Shown here one piece after another: positions 49,311 to 61,055 of a stretch of DNA of 64,000 bases (positions are counted from its first letter, which is position 1; each line of letters opens with the position of its first letter). This stretch comes from Atopsyche davidsoni. Taxonomy: Eukaryota > Arthropoda > Insecta > Trichoptera > Hydrobiosidae. The stretch is from assembly GCA_022113835.1 (NCBI GenBank), contig JAILWY010000013.1:16230001-16294000 (forward strand), written 5' to 3'. The notes under the pieces are model-generated. The model saw only the letters and a list, made by a program, of their open reading frames with translations. It had not been told where the DNA came from and searched no databases. The position numbers were made by a program, and so were the translations under genes.

Positions 49311-50094
49311 TTCTAAATGTTCATTTGCTGTGACATAAATTGAGTTTCACATAGTATTTGAACCTCAATCATTACATCTTCTTCAGGCATTTATTGGATG
49401 TTGTTTATTGAAAAAAATCTTGAATGATGGCATTTGTGCGAGTGGTACACATGAAAAATAGGAGATTTTGAATCTATAATTTGCACAGTTGCATGATTGT
49501 TTATACAAAGGAAGATAAATATTTTTAAAAAATCCGAGAAATTTTGAATGATCAAATATGATTTATGAAACAACATGGTCACTCCAAGTATTTGAATGTT
49601 AGCGGTGTCAAGTTCGAGGCTCCGTAGCAATGAATAGGACGATGACCTCCGGGATTATGTCACACGAGACTCCATCTTACAAAATCAATTCTGATTATAA
49701 GTATATTATGCCACGTAAAAAAATTAAACAATTAAAAAAGCCATATTTCACACCCGCTATAAAGCCTATTACATCATTTTGATGCACGATCTTGCTATAA
49801 TATTAAATATTAAAAACAGCTCAGAATACTGTTATTTTATATTAATATTTATCATTTGCGGAATTGTTTGTTTTGTTGGTATTTTTAACATTCATTATAA
49901 ATGACAATTTTGAATACTTGACGTGACTAATTATAAAAAAAATTATAATTTACCCAAATTAAACTTAAATTAAATGTATCTATTGTATTCTAAATAGATT
50001 TATAATTAAAAATTCCGGAATATCTTTAATTCTGGACAAAGAGTTTACAAAGTAAAAAAAAAAGAAGTAATTTCTCAATGAATAGCTAAATGCA

Positions 50095-50132
50095 CAATAT
50101 TAAATGCATGCTAACACATGCATTTAATATTG
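50095..50132. repeat. Perfect 16-bp-arm hairpin
   Basis: CAATATTAAATGCATG (50,095-50,110) and its exact complement (50,117-50,132) are separated by the loop CTAACA. Function unknown. Confidence 0.6.
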
Positions 50133-50492
50133 GGTCGGAAATACTTTATATATTGGGTAAATGTAAGTATTTTTTTTTTTATTGAAATTTTTTTATATTT
50201 TATTAAGGTCCAAAACGAAATGTTTCATATTTAGAGCTGGTTTGGAAAATTCTTTAATTTACCGAATTTTTTTAAAATAATATTTTTCTCCTTAAATATT
50301 ATGTTTGTTTTATGGTATTTTTGATAAATTATTTCTTTATTTCACTTTATTACCCCGTCACTAAAGAAAAAACCAATTTGAATGGAAACAAGCAAATTCA
50401 GTTCAAATCATCTTGATCAAACTAAAGTAGTCGTGTTGCTGTTTGCAGAGTGATATTTTTTTCAGGATTGCATTAATTTTTCATGTTTTCAA

Positions 50493-50545
50493 TTTTTTCG
50501 ACAGAGAGTACTCGGTAGAAATATTTTTATTGATGTTCCACTTTT
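50493..50545 (+). mobile_element. Hairpin family H, 5' fragment
   Basis: TTTTTCGACAGAGAGTACTC followed by GGTAGAA and a remnant of TTCCAC matches the 5' end of family H. The remainder is not recognisable. Confidence 0.4.
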
Positions 50546-51506
50546 TTCTTTAAAAAGTATAACATTACTACAATTTTCAGTTTTTTGTATAAGCTCCTTA
50601 TATGAATAAAAAAACTAATAATCAAACAAAATCAAAATATGAAATGTATACAAGGAATATTGCATTTCTAGTTAGGCTGCAGTCAAGTTTGTACACAAAG
50701 ATCCTTTGAATAACTTAGTAGATATTTTTGGTCACTAATGGCATTTTGTAAAAGAATTCAGTGAAGAATGTTCCGCGACTATTCTCAGTTGTATTTTGTG
50801 AATTTTCTATCGCAGAGTGCAGAATAAATGCGACGGCCGTATGAAAGGAACGTAAAACATTTCGAGGACAGTCCGCCGCAAACGTCCGATTCAGGCCATT
50901 CGACGGAAACAATATTTTACAGAGAATCGTCCTGTACATTTTACATGATACACGAGCGCACAGCCACTGCTGAAGTTATTTAAACAAAGTAACGTTTTGT
51001 ATTTAATAAATAATTCCTTTGCTATCATTTCAAAATTCTAATACATGTTTAAAAAAGTAACTATGTTTACCGTATTCGGAGTACATTTAAAAATTTCAGA
51101 GGAAATGAATTTATGTTGTGCCAAGTATAATAAAATTCATTACAAAAAGAACGATAACTTATTATCAGATTTCGTCATATACTCGACAATATTAAAAACC
51201 TCACGCCTGGCCTTCAGCTGTGTAATTGGCACGCCGAGCTCCTTTACTCGTCTCACTTTCATGATAGATTTTGTTCACAGCATTACGTGCACTGTATTTA
51301 TTGATCTCCGAATAATCGTTAAAATAGAATATCTTAAACATAAACAGACTTTTTAATGCAAATTCTTTTCATTGTGACACGCAAGTTTTCTAAGGCAGAA
51401 TATTAAAGTGCCATAATAATTATGTTTGAGTAAAAATGAGATGTGATTAAGCATATTTTTTCACACATTGAAAACGATTAAAGAAAACTCTCAGAAAATA
51501 TCATCG

Positions 51507-51581
51507 TGACTTGTGAGGGATTCGAACCCACATCCCCAAGCTTTCATGGCCGGTGCATTTATCCAACTATGCTAACGAGCC
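51507..51581 (-). tRNA. tRNA-like module, array copy 1
   Basis: Cloverleaf: acceptor GGCTCGT/ACAAGTC (6 of 7), D-stem GCAT/ATGC (4 of 4), anticodon stem CCGGC/GCTTG (4 of 5 counting a wobble), loop CATGAAA, T-arm GTGGG-TTCGAAT-CCCTC (4 of 5). Intact Pol III A-box TAGCATAGTTGG and B-box GGTTCGAATCC, and a T4 run 11 bases downstream. A at position 33 argues against a translating tRNA. Confidence 0.5.
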
Positions 51582-51909
51582 ACTGCAATTTAGTGAGAAT
51601 TTTTAATAATCATATTCTACATATGAACTAATATGCTCGGGCTAATCAATATTTAATGATTTGCAAACACTGGACTTTTTAATTAAAGTAACAAGTGAAG
51701 CATTTTTATATCCAAAGCTGGTTATTATTATTTTTAAAATCTATTGATGTTTAGCCGAGACGCGCACCATTCAATTATATTAATTTTAGATTAATGTTAA
51801 TCAGGATGCGTATTTATTTACCCATGCAGGTATTAGTATGTTTATGTGATTAAGCATATTTTTTCACACATTGAAAACGATTAAAGAAAACTCTCAGAAA
51901 ATATCATCG

Positions 51910-51984
51910 TGACTTGTGAGGGATTCGAACCCACATCCCCAAGCTTTCATGGCCGGTGCATTTATCCAACTATGCTAACGAGCC
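51910..51984 (-). tRNA. tRNA-like module, array copy 2
   Basis: Identical to array copy 1, offset by 403 bp. Confidence 0.5.
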
Positions 51985-52312
51985 ACTGCAATTTAGTGAG
52001 AATTTTTAATAATCATATTCTACATATGAACTAATATGCTCGGGCTAATCAATATTTAATGATTTGCAAACACTGGACTTTTTAATTAAAGTAACAAGTG
52101 AAGCATTTTTATATCCAAAGCTGGTTATTATTATTTTTAAAATCTATTGATGTTTAGCCGAGACGCGCACCATTCAATTATATTAATTTTAGATTAATGT
52201 TAATCAGGATGCGTATTTATTTACCCATGCAGGTATTAGTATGTTTATGTGATTAAGCATATTTTTTCACACATTGAAAACGATTAAAGAAAACTCTCAG
52301 AAAATATCATCG

Positions 52313-52387
52313 TGACTTGTGAGGGATTCGAACCCACATCCCCAAGCTTTCATGGCCGGTGCATTTATCCAACTATGCTAACGAGCC
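52313..52387 (-). tRNA. tRNA-like module, array copy 3
   Basis: Identical to array copy 1, offset by 806 bp. Confidence 0.5.
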
Positions 52388-52715
52388 ACTGCAATTTAGT
52401 GAGAATTTTTAATAATCATATTCTACATATGAACTAATATGCTCGGGCTAATCAATATTTAATGATTTGCAAACACTGGACTTTTTAATTAAAGTAACAA
52501 GTGAAGCATTTTTATATCCAAAGCTGGTTATTATTATTTTTAAAATCTATTGATGTTTAGCCGAGACGCGCACCATTCAATTATATTAATTTTAGATTAA
52601 TGTTAATCAGGATGCGTATTTATTTACCCATGCAGGTATTAGTATGTTTATGTGATTAAGCATATTTTTTCACACATTGAAAACGATTAAAGAAAACTCT
52701 CAGAAAATATCATCG

Positions 52716-52790
52716 TGACTTGTGAGGGATTCGAACCCACATCCCCAAGCTTTCATGGCCGGTGCATTTATCCAACTATGCTAACGAGCC
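52716..52790 (-). tRNA. tRNA-like module, array copy 4
   Basis: Identical to array copy 1; last module of the left arm. The next partial unit stops before its tRNA-like part. Confidence 0.5.
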
Positions 52791-53359
52791 ACTGCAATTT
52801 AGTGAGAATTTTTAATAATCATATTCTACATATGAACTAATATGCTCGGGCTAATCAATATTTAATGATTTGCAAACACTGGACTTTTTAATTAAAGTAA
52901 CAAGTGAAGCATTTTTATATCCAAAGCTGGTTATTATTATTTTTAAAATCTATTGATGTTTAGCCGAGACGCGCACCATTCAATTATATTAATTTTAGAT
53001 TAATGTTAATCAGGATGCGTATTTATTTACCCATGCAGGTATTAGTATGTTTATGTGATTAAGCATATTTTTTCACACATTGAAAACGATTAAAGAAAAC
53101 TCTCACTTTACCTGCATGGGTAAATAAATACGCATCCTGATTAACATTAATCTAAAATTAATATAATTGAATGGTGCGCGTCTCGGCTAAACATCAATAG
53201 ATTTTAAAAATAATAATAACCAGCTTTGGATATAAAAATGCTTCACTTGTTACTTTAATTAAAAAGTCCAGTGTTTGCAAATCATTAAATATTGATTAGC
53301 CCGAGCATATTAGTTCATATGTAGAATATGATTATTAAAAATTCTCACTAAATTGCAGT

Positions 53360-53434
53360 GGCTCGTTAGCATAGTTGGATAAATGCACCGGCCATGAAAG
53401 CTTGGGGATGTGGGTTCGAATCCCTCACAAGTCA
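53360..53434 (+). tRNA. tRNA-like module, array copy 5 (inverted arm)
   Basis: Same sequence as the left-arm modules but on the plus strand; first module of the right arm. Confidence 0.5.
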
Positions 53435-53762
53435 CGATGATATTTTCTGAGAGTTTTCTTTAATCGTTTTCAATGTGTGAAAAAATATGCTTAATCACAT
53501 AAACATACTAATACCTGCATGGGTAAATAAATACGCATCCTGATTAACATTAATCTAAAATTAATATAATTGAATGGTGCGCGTCTCGGCTAAACATCAA
53601 TAGATTTTAAAAATAATAATAACCAGCTTTGGATATAAAAATGCTTCACTTGTTACTTTAATTAAAAAGTCCAGTGTTTGCAAATCATTAAATATTGATT
53701 AGCCCGAGCATATTAGTTCATATGTAGAATATGATTATTAAAAATTCTCACTAAATTGCAGT

Positions 53763-53837
53763 GGCTCGTTAGCATAGTTGGATAAATGCACCGGCCATGA
53801 AAGCTTGGGGATGTGGGTTCGAATCCCTCACAAGTCA
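53763..53837 (+). tRNA. tRNA-like module, array copy 6
   Basis: Identical to copy 5, offset by 403 bp. Confidence 0.5.
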
Positions 53838-54165
53838 CGATGATATTTTCTGAGAGTTTTCTTTAATCGTTTTCAATGTGTGAAAAAATATGCTTAATCA
53901 CATAAACATACTAATACCTGCATGGGTAAATAAATACGCATCCTGATTAACATTAATCTAAAATTAATATAATTGAATGGTGCGCGTCTCGGCTAAACAT
54001 CAATAGATTTTAAAAATAATAATAACCAGCTTTGGATATAAAAATGCTTCACTTGTTACTTTAATTAAAAAGTCCAGTGTTTGCAAATCATTAAATATTG
54101 ATTAGCCCGAGCATATTAGTTCATATGTAGAATATGATTATTAAAAATTCTCACTAAATTGCAGT

Positions 54166-54240
54166 GGCTCGTTAGCATAGTTGGATAAATGCACCGGCCA
54201 TGAAAGCTTGGGGATGTGGGTTCGAATCCCTCACAAGTCA
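54166..54240 (+). tRNA. tRNA-like module, array copy 7
   Basis: Identical to copy 5, offset by 806 bp. Confidence 0.5.
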
Positions 54241-54568
54241 CGATGATATTTTCTGAGAGTTTTCTTTAATCGTTTTCAATGTGTGAAAAAATATGCTTAA
54301 TCACATAAACATACTAATACCTGCATGGGTAAATAAATACGCATCCTGATTAACATTAATCTAAAATTAATATAATTGAATGGTGCGCGTCTCGGCTAAA
54401 CATCAATAGATTTTAAAAATAATAATAACCAGCTTTGGATATAAAAATGCTTCACTTGTTACTTTAATTAAAAAGTCCAGTGTTTGCAAATCATTAAATA
54501 TTGATTAGCCCGAGCATATTAGTTCATATGTAGAATATGATTATTAAAAATTCTCACTAAATTGCAGT

Positions 54569-54643
54569 GGCTCGTTAGCATAGTTGGATAAATGCACCGG
54601 CCATGAAAGCTTGGGGATGTGGGTTCGAATCCCTCACAAGTCA
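54569..54643 (+). tRNA. tRNA-like module, array copy 8
   Basis: Identical to copy 5, offset by 1209 bp. Confidence 0.5.
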
Positions 54644-57017
54644 CGATGATATTTTCTGAGAGTTTTCTTTAATCGTTTTCAATGTGTGAAAAAATATGCT
54701 TAATCACATAAACATACTAATACCTGCATGGGTAAATAAATACGCATCCTGATTAACATTAATCTAAAATTAATATAAAAATGAGAATCAAATGAATATA
54801 AATAATAAATTCATGCAAAAACTTATCAAATAAACTTTGAAATGGTTATGCTATTGTGCAGCTTCAGATTCTAGGTTTATTCCCAGAGCGTTCTTTACTT
54901 AATAATAGACTATGGTTATACAGTCAGCACTATTTCTGGCGTCCCTTCAGAGCCGAGGTCCATTCAAAATTTAAAATACAAATTAATTTAGTATTCCGAT
55001 TCGGGGTCTGCTCACAACGCTACAGCCGAGTCTCGACAAAAGCCTCAGTGGTCAGAGTTAAGGGTTGGTTAGGCCGAACCTAATTACTGCAGTGATAGAC
55101 GAAACCCTGGGGTCCCAGTACTAATGTATTAAACACAATACTGTTTATTGTCCGAAGTGACCCTTTGAGAACGAAAACAGACCGCGGTAGTTCTGAATTA
55201 ATTCTGGCGTAAAACAAACTGCCCGAACACAATGGGCGCTTCTGAATGGAATGCCATGATCGATAAGTTAAAATGCCATCAATTACTTTACTGAGAGTAT
55301 TGGAGGATAAATAAAATAGCTATTAATGTGAAGTTGTCGATGTTTCAATATTAATTCTTGGTATCACACTAGATAATCTAAAAATAATGGAATTAATTCA
55401 TTAAATAAAGCTGAGTTCTGTTTTAATCGGAACAATGCAATCAGGTGTGAGAAAATTATAACAATTATTTTTTTTGCATTCAACTTAAAAATTGTAATAA
55501 ATCAGGTAAATAGTATTATTAAAAAGATTTTCCGTTATTAGGTGAAGGCCTGCGACTTTGTTGGAGCACGTGTGGAGAAGTTGTCGAGAGCGCCTCTCCG
55601 GGGAACGCTCCTGCGGATGACGCACGTCGGCAGTAATACAACGTCACACTGTATCGCACAAAGAATCTCTCTTATCTCTTTGCAGTGTGCTGCAATATTG
55701 AAACATATTTCAAACTACTTTGTATCTTAAGATATAATTCATAATTTATATTTATCGTTAACAAAGCTTACAGAGGCATTTTGTGTAAATACACAAAGTC
55801 TGAATGGTTATTAATTCTTGTTCTCTTAAATATTTTGAAATATCATAATTATCAGCAATATATTGTCCGTTCCTATGCTAATTTAGATAAGATTTGATAA
55901 TAATAAAATGTCTGTACAAAATATAGCACTTGTACGTTAATAAAGCCAAGAATGCTTACACACATGCTTATAATAATTCCAATTCAGGTAGCTGTAGTCA
56001 GGAGGTGTGAGATATAAATTTAAACCTCACCTTGGCGGATAAATTTTGGATTTGTACGTTGTTTTCTCAACAATCTTGTGAAGATCTGAGTAAAAATATA
56101 TATACATAAGAAATGTATATTTTTACTATTAAATACGGTGAATGGATTGATTAGATATGGAATCAACTAGTTTTCCAAACCTTGGTAGTGAAGGTTTTGA
56201 ATGATTTTTAATTTTAGTTATCTTCTATCCATGATGCTTATCACGTTTCTTCTAATATTAAAATGGTTACTTTAGCTCTGAGTATTATATTTTTTACACA
56301 GATAGACATCACGTCCAATTAGTAAATTGAAGCATACTTTAATAAAAAAACATGTATTCACTAACTAATTACTTGTTGTTAACATGTTCATAAAATAAAA
56401 TCATCTGAACCATATTGTTATTATTTTTAGTATATAGAAACGAAACGATTACGTTTTTATTAAAAATTACAAAGAGACGCGCATAGCTTTATTAAACGCG
56501 ACAAACCTTCGCTAACTTCATCAAAAATCATATCGGATGGAATGACCCGTGAAGTTGACCGCAAACAATGGCTGCTAATGGTGAAGTTATTTAATTTGAT
56601 TTGTAGCGCGGAGCCGCAGAGCGCGCCGGCCCGGGCTCGCTCATTGCGTACTATTCAGTCATCTCATTTCAATGATATATTGCAGCGACCAACAAGTATG
56701 GCGGGTCTTACTGGGCACAGTAAAAATTCTGAATGTTTATATTTATATGCATGTGTAGGTGCTGAGGAATTTTTATGTTATTTTAATTTTAGCAAAAAAT
56801 AAGTAATACATCAATATTATACAAAGGAATATTGTCATTTTAAATATAACCTTAAAAACCTAAACAATAAAGAATTTGAAGGGCGTCCGATACCATACAA
56901 TATTCTCTGTTTACAAAGTTCAGTGGGTGTAGAATATGACGCCAAAATCCTAACAAAGACGCAGACAGGGCAGCGCTGTCTGCCTCACAAATGCCTCACC
57001 TGCGCCGCCCCTGCAGC

Positions 57018-57122
57018 GCAGAGCGCCCCCCCCCCCCCTTCCCCCTGCCCCCCCAGCCCCCATGGCCCCCCTCAGACCCCCTGCCCCACCCCCCCCCAGG
57101 GCCCCCCCAGCCCCCCCCGCGG
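57018..57122. repeat. C-rich low-complexity tract
   Basis: More than 100 bases with C-runs of 5-13 separated by AG, TG or T. A proline-rich frame on plus and a glycine-rich one on minus are artefacts. Confidence 0.9.
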
Positions 57123-57306
57123 CCACGCGCTGTAACGGATCCTGGAACAATGGGAAGAATTACTTTATCAATTCATAAATTTTCCCGTCAATTTTCGTGT
57201 GTGATACAGCGGCGGTTTTCATTGTTTTGGTTTTTTTGTGTTTTTTTCCGAAGGTCTATTGTGCGGCGGGCGCTCTGTCAGGAAGCATTTCATATTCCGG
57301 CGACGG

Positions 57307-57368
57307 GCATGGCGGACATGGCGGACATGGCGGACATGGCGGACATGGCGGACATGGCGGCCATGGCG
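57307..57368. repeat. 9-bp minisatellite (GGCGGACAT)n
   Basis: Six to seven tandem nonamers; being a multiple of three they give repeating Met-Ala-Asp or Gly-Gly-His peptides in open frames. No independent evidence of translation. Confidence 0.85.
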
Positions 57369-58008
57369 CACAACCCCACCGCGGTGACGGCCATCGACAT
57401 GCTCGCGCGCTGATATCGACTATAAGCGGTGGGAGAATCTCTTCCCTCGCAGACTTCTTTTTATACTCCACTGCTTTTTATATGATCTTCTGTGTTTTTT
57501 TACATGTGCAAACACAATATTATACGGCATTTACGCATGGTGGTATGATCTTTAAAACATTGGAAAAATCTCTTTACTTGTAGATTTTACAACAGCTGAC
57601 GGTGTTTATACTTCCTTTGTTTCCTTGTCCAAAATATATTTACATATATTTTGTACATTATTACATAATACATTAAATATAAATTTACATTATCGGATGA
57701 TGATCACAAAGCGATAATCACTTATTTGAAAAACTTATCCTTTATATTTTTTATCACTAGCTTTTACAAAAGTTGCCAACTGAAACATTTTTAATAATTT
57801 TGAAGTTTATTTTGCGATCGTTATATTTATAATGCTGAGAGTCCAAATATCCAAGCACATTATATGTAAATATTTAAATCTATTTGCAAATGCAAAACAT
57901 ATTTTATTTATATTATAAAGTCTTCGGGTTATGTGACCATAAATATGACACATGATCTCAAGATACGAATATATTACATTCAAAATATTGTAAAATCAAT
58001 TTACTGTT

Positions 58009-58185
58009 CCACATGATGATTTTAGTTGGTGACTGGTTTAGCCAACCTTTCACGTTGGAATCGTCAAACTGAGCCAACGTTGACGAAACCAGTCATTAAT
58101 ACAACATGTGGAAAAATCACTCAAGTATTTTTATTCAAATATTAAAATGAAATTCCTTCAAGTGCTCTCTGTCAAAAATATTGAA
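58009..58185 (-). mobile_element. Hairpin element, family H copy 4 (reverse orientation)
   Basis: Read on the minus strand it starts with the family signature (TTTTTGACAGAGAGCACTTG, then TTTCATTTTAAT), followed by the arm ATACTTGAGTGATTTTTCCA. The inner region has GACTGGTTTCGTCAACGTTG and TTTGACGATTCCAACGTGAA, then AGGTTGGCTAAACCAGTCAC. The interior is nearly symmetric, with the motif present on both strands. TTGACGA here keeps the G that is changed in copy 1. No clear flanking duplication was found. Confidence 0.65.
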
Positions 58186-61055
58186 TATTGAATATTCATG
58201 ATACAATAAGATTATTTTATCATAAATTGATTTACATAATCTAGTATTGTGACTGAAACTTTTATAAATAAAATTAATAAACTATGTTGTGATTGCGTGC
58301 GATAGTGACGAAGTCTTAAAAAAAATCATTCTTAATAAATGTTTGAATAGAGTTTTCCATAATGTCTAGAGACACGTTATTATAATCAAAACTTATTTCA
58401 TGTAAATACAATCTTTGGTTTTTAATATAACAGAAATAAACAAGGCCCATCACTGTTCACTAACCTCCGAAGCACCCCGGGGGATGTTACAAACGAGTGA
58501 ATTGTTTTATGCGGAGCGACACTGTACAGGGATGGGCGCGAGTCTGCGGCCGCCAAAATTTTCATTTACAGTGTGCATAAAATAAAATATATCTCCGCAG
58601 TACTGATTTATATGTACATAGAATTATATCTAATCAGCCAGTTTGAGAGTTGAAATTAAATTTCACGGATTATGGAGATCTGTGGCAGTTATATATTTTT
58701 GATCATAAAGATTTTTTGCTCCTTGAAAATAAATTCAGCACCGGAGCCAAAACGCCAAAACAAATAAAAACTGTCGCAAATATAGGAAAATTCTAGCAAA
58801 ACTAAACAATAGCGTATTGATATATGTTTACAATTTTAGATAAAAATATATATCCTTTGAGTTCAGAGTAATATCTTTGGTTGTAATGTCTACAAAATAC
58901 CAAGCTTGGGCCCACAAAAGTCTTCAAACAAAACAAATCAGACGTCGGGGAATCACATGCCAATATGATGTTTGTTAAGGCTGAACGAGGTGTCAGGCAT
59001 CAGCCTGAAAGTGTTCAGCTGCAATTATCTTCTCTTCTTGATGTTGTACTGTAACCCCGCCTACAGTCATAATTTTGGTTTTACAATAATATATTTATGT
59101 AAACATATTTTTGTACAAAGGTTGATAAAATATTTTAAATAAAAGAAATTATGATATGCTTCATTTACAAAAAAAGTGAGAAAAATTAACTTGCACCTAA
59201 AATTGAAACATGTATATAGGTTAACAATATTATGAACAAAAATAATAAAATGGTTGTATATTATTAAGAGTGTAGTAGTTTTTTCAAGAGGCTTAAGAAA
59301 ATGAACTACAAGGAGAGAAAGGAGGCGGGGTGCTTTATTTAGCCAAGTTATTCCAGAGCGGCGTGCCCAGGAGATGGCTGATGAATGTGCCTCCCGTCCG
59401 CCACTGGCAGAGGCCGCAGGGGAATCCATCAATTTAAAGCCGAACAAAAGTTCCGTCCGTCCCTGCTACCGGTCCTGGTGCGCTCCTTCGTTTCGGTAAT
59501 TGAGCTTTAAATGTATTTAGAGTTCACTTTTAATAGCATGTCGACGTGATATGTCCAACTCAAAGACTTTTATAAACGTACCCAGTGTTCGTCATAAGCA
59601 GAGTTGTCAATTTAACTAGCTCCAAGTGAAATATTATTCAACAGCGTCCAAGACTAACTGATTTATTGGTAATATTTTTACACATTTGGTTGAGGGTGTT
59701 TTAGTCTTCCAAAGGCATTTGTCAGTCGGCGAAAACATTCTCAATTAAACGTTGTAAGTTTTTTACATTTGACTATTCATATTTGGCACTAATTGACACC
59801 ATAAAAGATTAACAGTCTTAGAATTTATCTGATAAAATTGCAGTAAACCTATAGACACTTATTGGCCGTCAGTAGTTGGCAGTTTACTTCAGCTTGGTTT
59901 AGCTACTCTTTAATAAAAAACAAAATATAAGTAAAAGTTCATACTAAATCAATAAAAAGTATTTTAATTTAAGTCTCACTCAGTATTTTGAAAACATTGT
60001 TTGATAAACGTTTTTAAATATCAAATTAACTCACCCAAAAAGTAATAAGGTATTTGTGTTTTTAAAATATCTCAAATTATAAGTTGTCATTTGATACTTT
60101 TTGAGTTAATTCAAATTCATAACCATTTTTATACTAAATCAAATAGAATGAATAATTTTATGTACAAAGTGTTCACCGATCAGATTTCTTAAAATCAATT
60201 TTTTAAAAGTTTTTAGACCAGTGACGCTCGATTACTAACTTATCACAAAAAATCAATGAAAACATGATAGAATTGTGTTAAAAGTTAATGAACTTTTCGT
60301 CTTGGGAAGGTCTGGGTGGTCGGGAGTTTGCACATTCCCACCTGATACGCCTACATAGTTATTGTTACAAGACCCCGTAATATTATTTGGTACGTTACTT
60401 CTCGGAGTCGATAACACGGCGCAACAGAGCGTAGTTTGAAAATAGTTTTTCAAACTAAACATTTAACAATACAGCTTCGATACGGAATATCGGTTATAAG
60501 GCATCTGTACAATTTCAGAAACATAAATGGAAAGTTGTGATATTCGGGCAGTGAATTTTAGTTAGGAATTTAAGGGATTAACATTCCAGGACAGTACCTT
60601 TCCTTGCTCAGGTACGGGAACATGCCTGGGGGTAGGTTTGCTTAGATACAACCTTCTGAATACCTTTCGATCATAAAATAAAATATTTAAAAGTTTAACG
60701 AGTGAAACCATAAATTTGAAAGTGCGGAATCATAAGTTTTTGAAATGTTTCAGTAAAATACGAATTAAAGCAAATTCATTTTTGATGTCAAAAAATGTTT
60801 CAAAAAACGGCACTTAAATGTAATATATACATTTATAGTAATCTAGACATTCTAGATGTTTTTTTAAATCAATTTAATTATGATATAAATTGCAAAAACT
60901 TTGTTATATCTTTTATACTGAATTAAAATCATATGCTTGAGATAAAATAAAAATAGTACTAAAATAGAATTAATGTTCATATACATAATTGTCTTTTGTT
61001 TTGTAACAAATACAAATAATGTGACGTAAAACAATTTGATGTTCCAGCCAAGTAA
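58186..61055. other. Non-coding DNA
   Basis: AT-rich with a GC island at about 59,320-59,490 and a small one near 58,470-58,560. No coding region accepted. Confidence 0.5.

Larger units (their letters stand above)
48179..51430. other. AT-rich non-coding DNA upstream of paralog B
   Basis: No GC islands and no accepted coding region, apart from a mildly GC-richer patch near 50,830-50,900. Contains two hairpins and a half copy of family H, listed separately. Confidence 0.5.
51431..54786. mobile_element. Palindromic array of eight tRNA-bearing 403-bp units with 11-bp flanking repeat
   Basis: A unit of exactly 403 bp starts at 51,443, 51,846, 52,249 and 52,652, with a partial fifth from 53,055. 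After a 3-base join (53,106-53,108) the same unit runs in reverse orientation with starts at 53,110, 53,513, 53,916, 54,319 and a partial from 54,722 to 54,777. The halves form a palindrome of about 1.6 kb per arm (51,441-53,041 with 53,109-54,709) around a 67-base loop. Copies look identical by eye. Every full unit has one tRNA-like module. The array is bounded by the direct repeat TAAAAATGAGA (51,431-51,441 and 54,776-54,786), consistent with insertion as one piece. A diverged relative lies at 27.1-27.5 kb. Confidence 0.9.
54787..58008. other. Non-coding DNA with GC islands
   Basis: GC islands at about 55,545-55,650, 56,600-56,650 and 56,960-57,420. Otherwise AT-rich. Open frames of up to 140 codons near 57 kb are translations of two low-complexity repeats. 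Confidence 0.5.

Noticed and set aside
51431..54786. CRISPR array or satellite DNA
   Set aside because: Units are 403 bp with no short repeat-spacer structure, they invert half way, and there is a bounding target-like duplication; the genome is also eukaryotic.
56950..57583. Open frames of up to 140 codons near 57 kb
   Set aside because: They consist of the C-rich tract and the 9-bp repeat; no independent coding signal.
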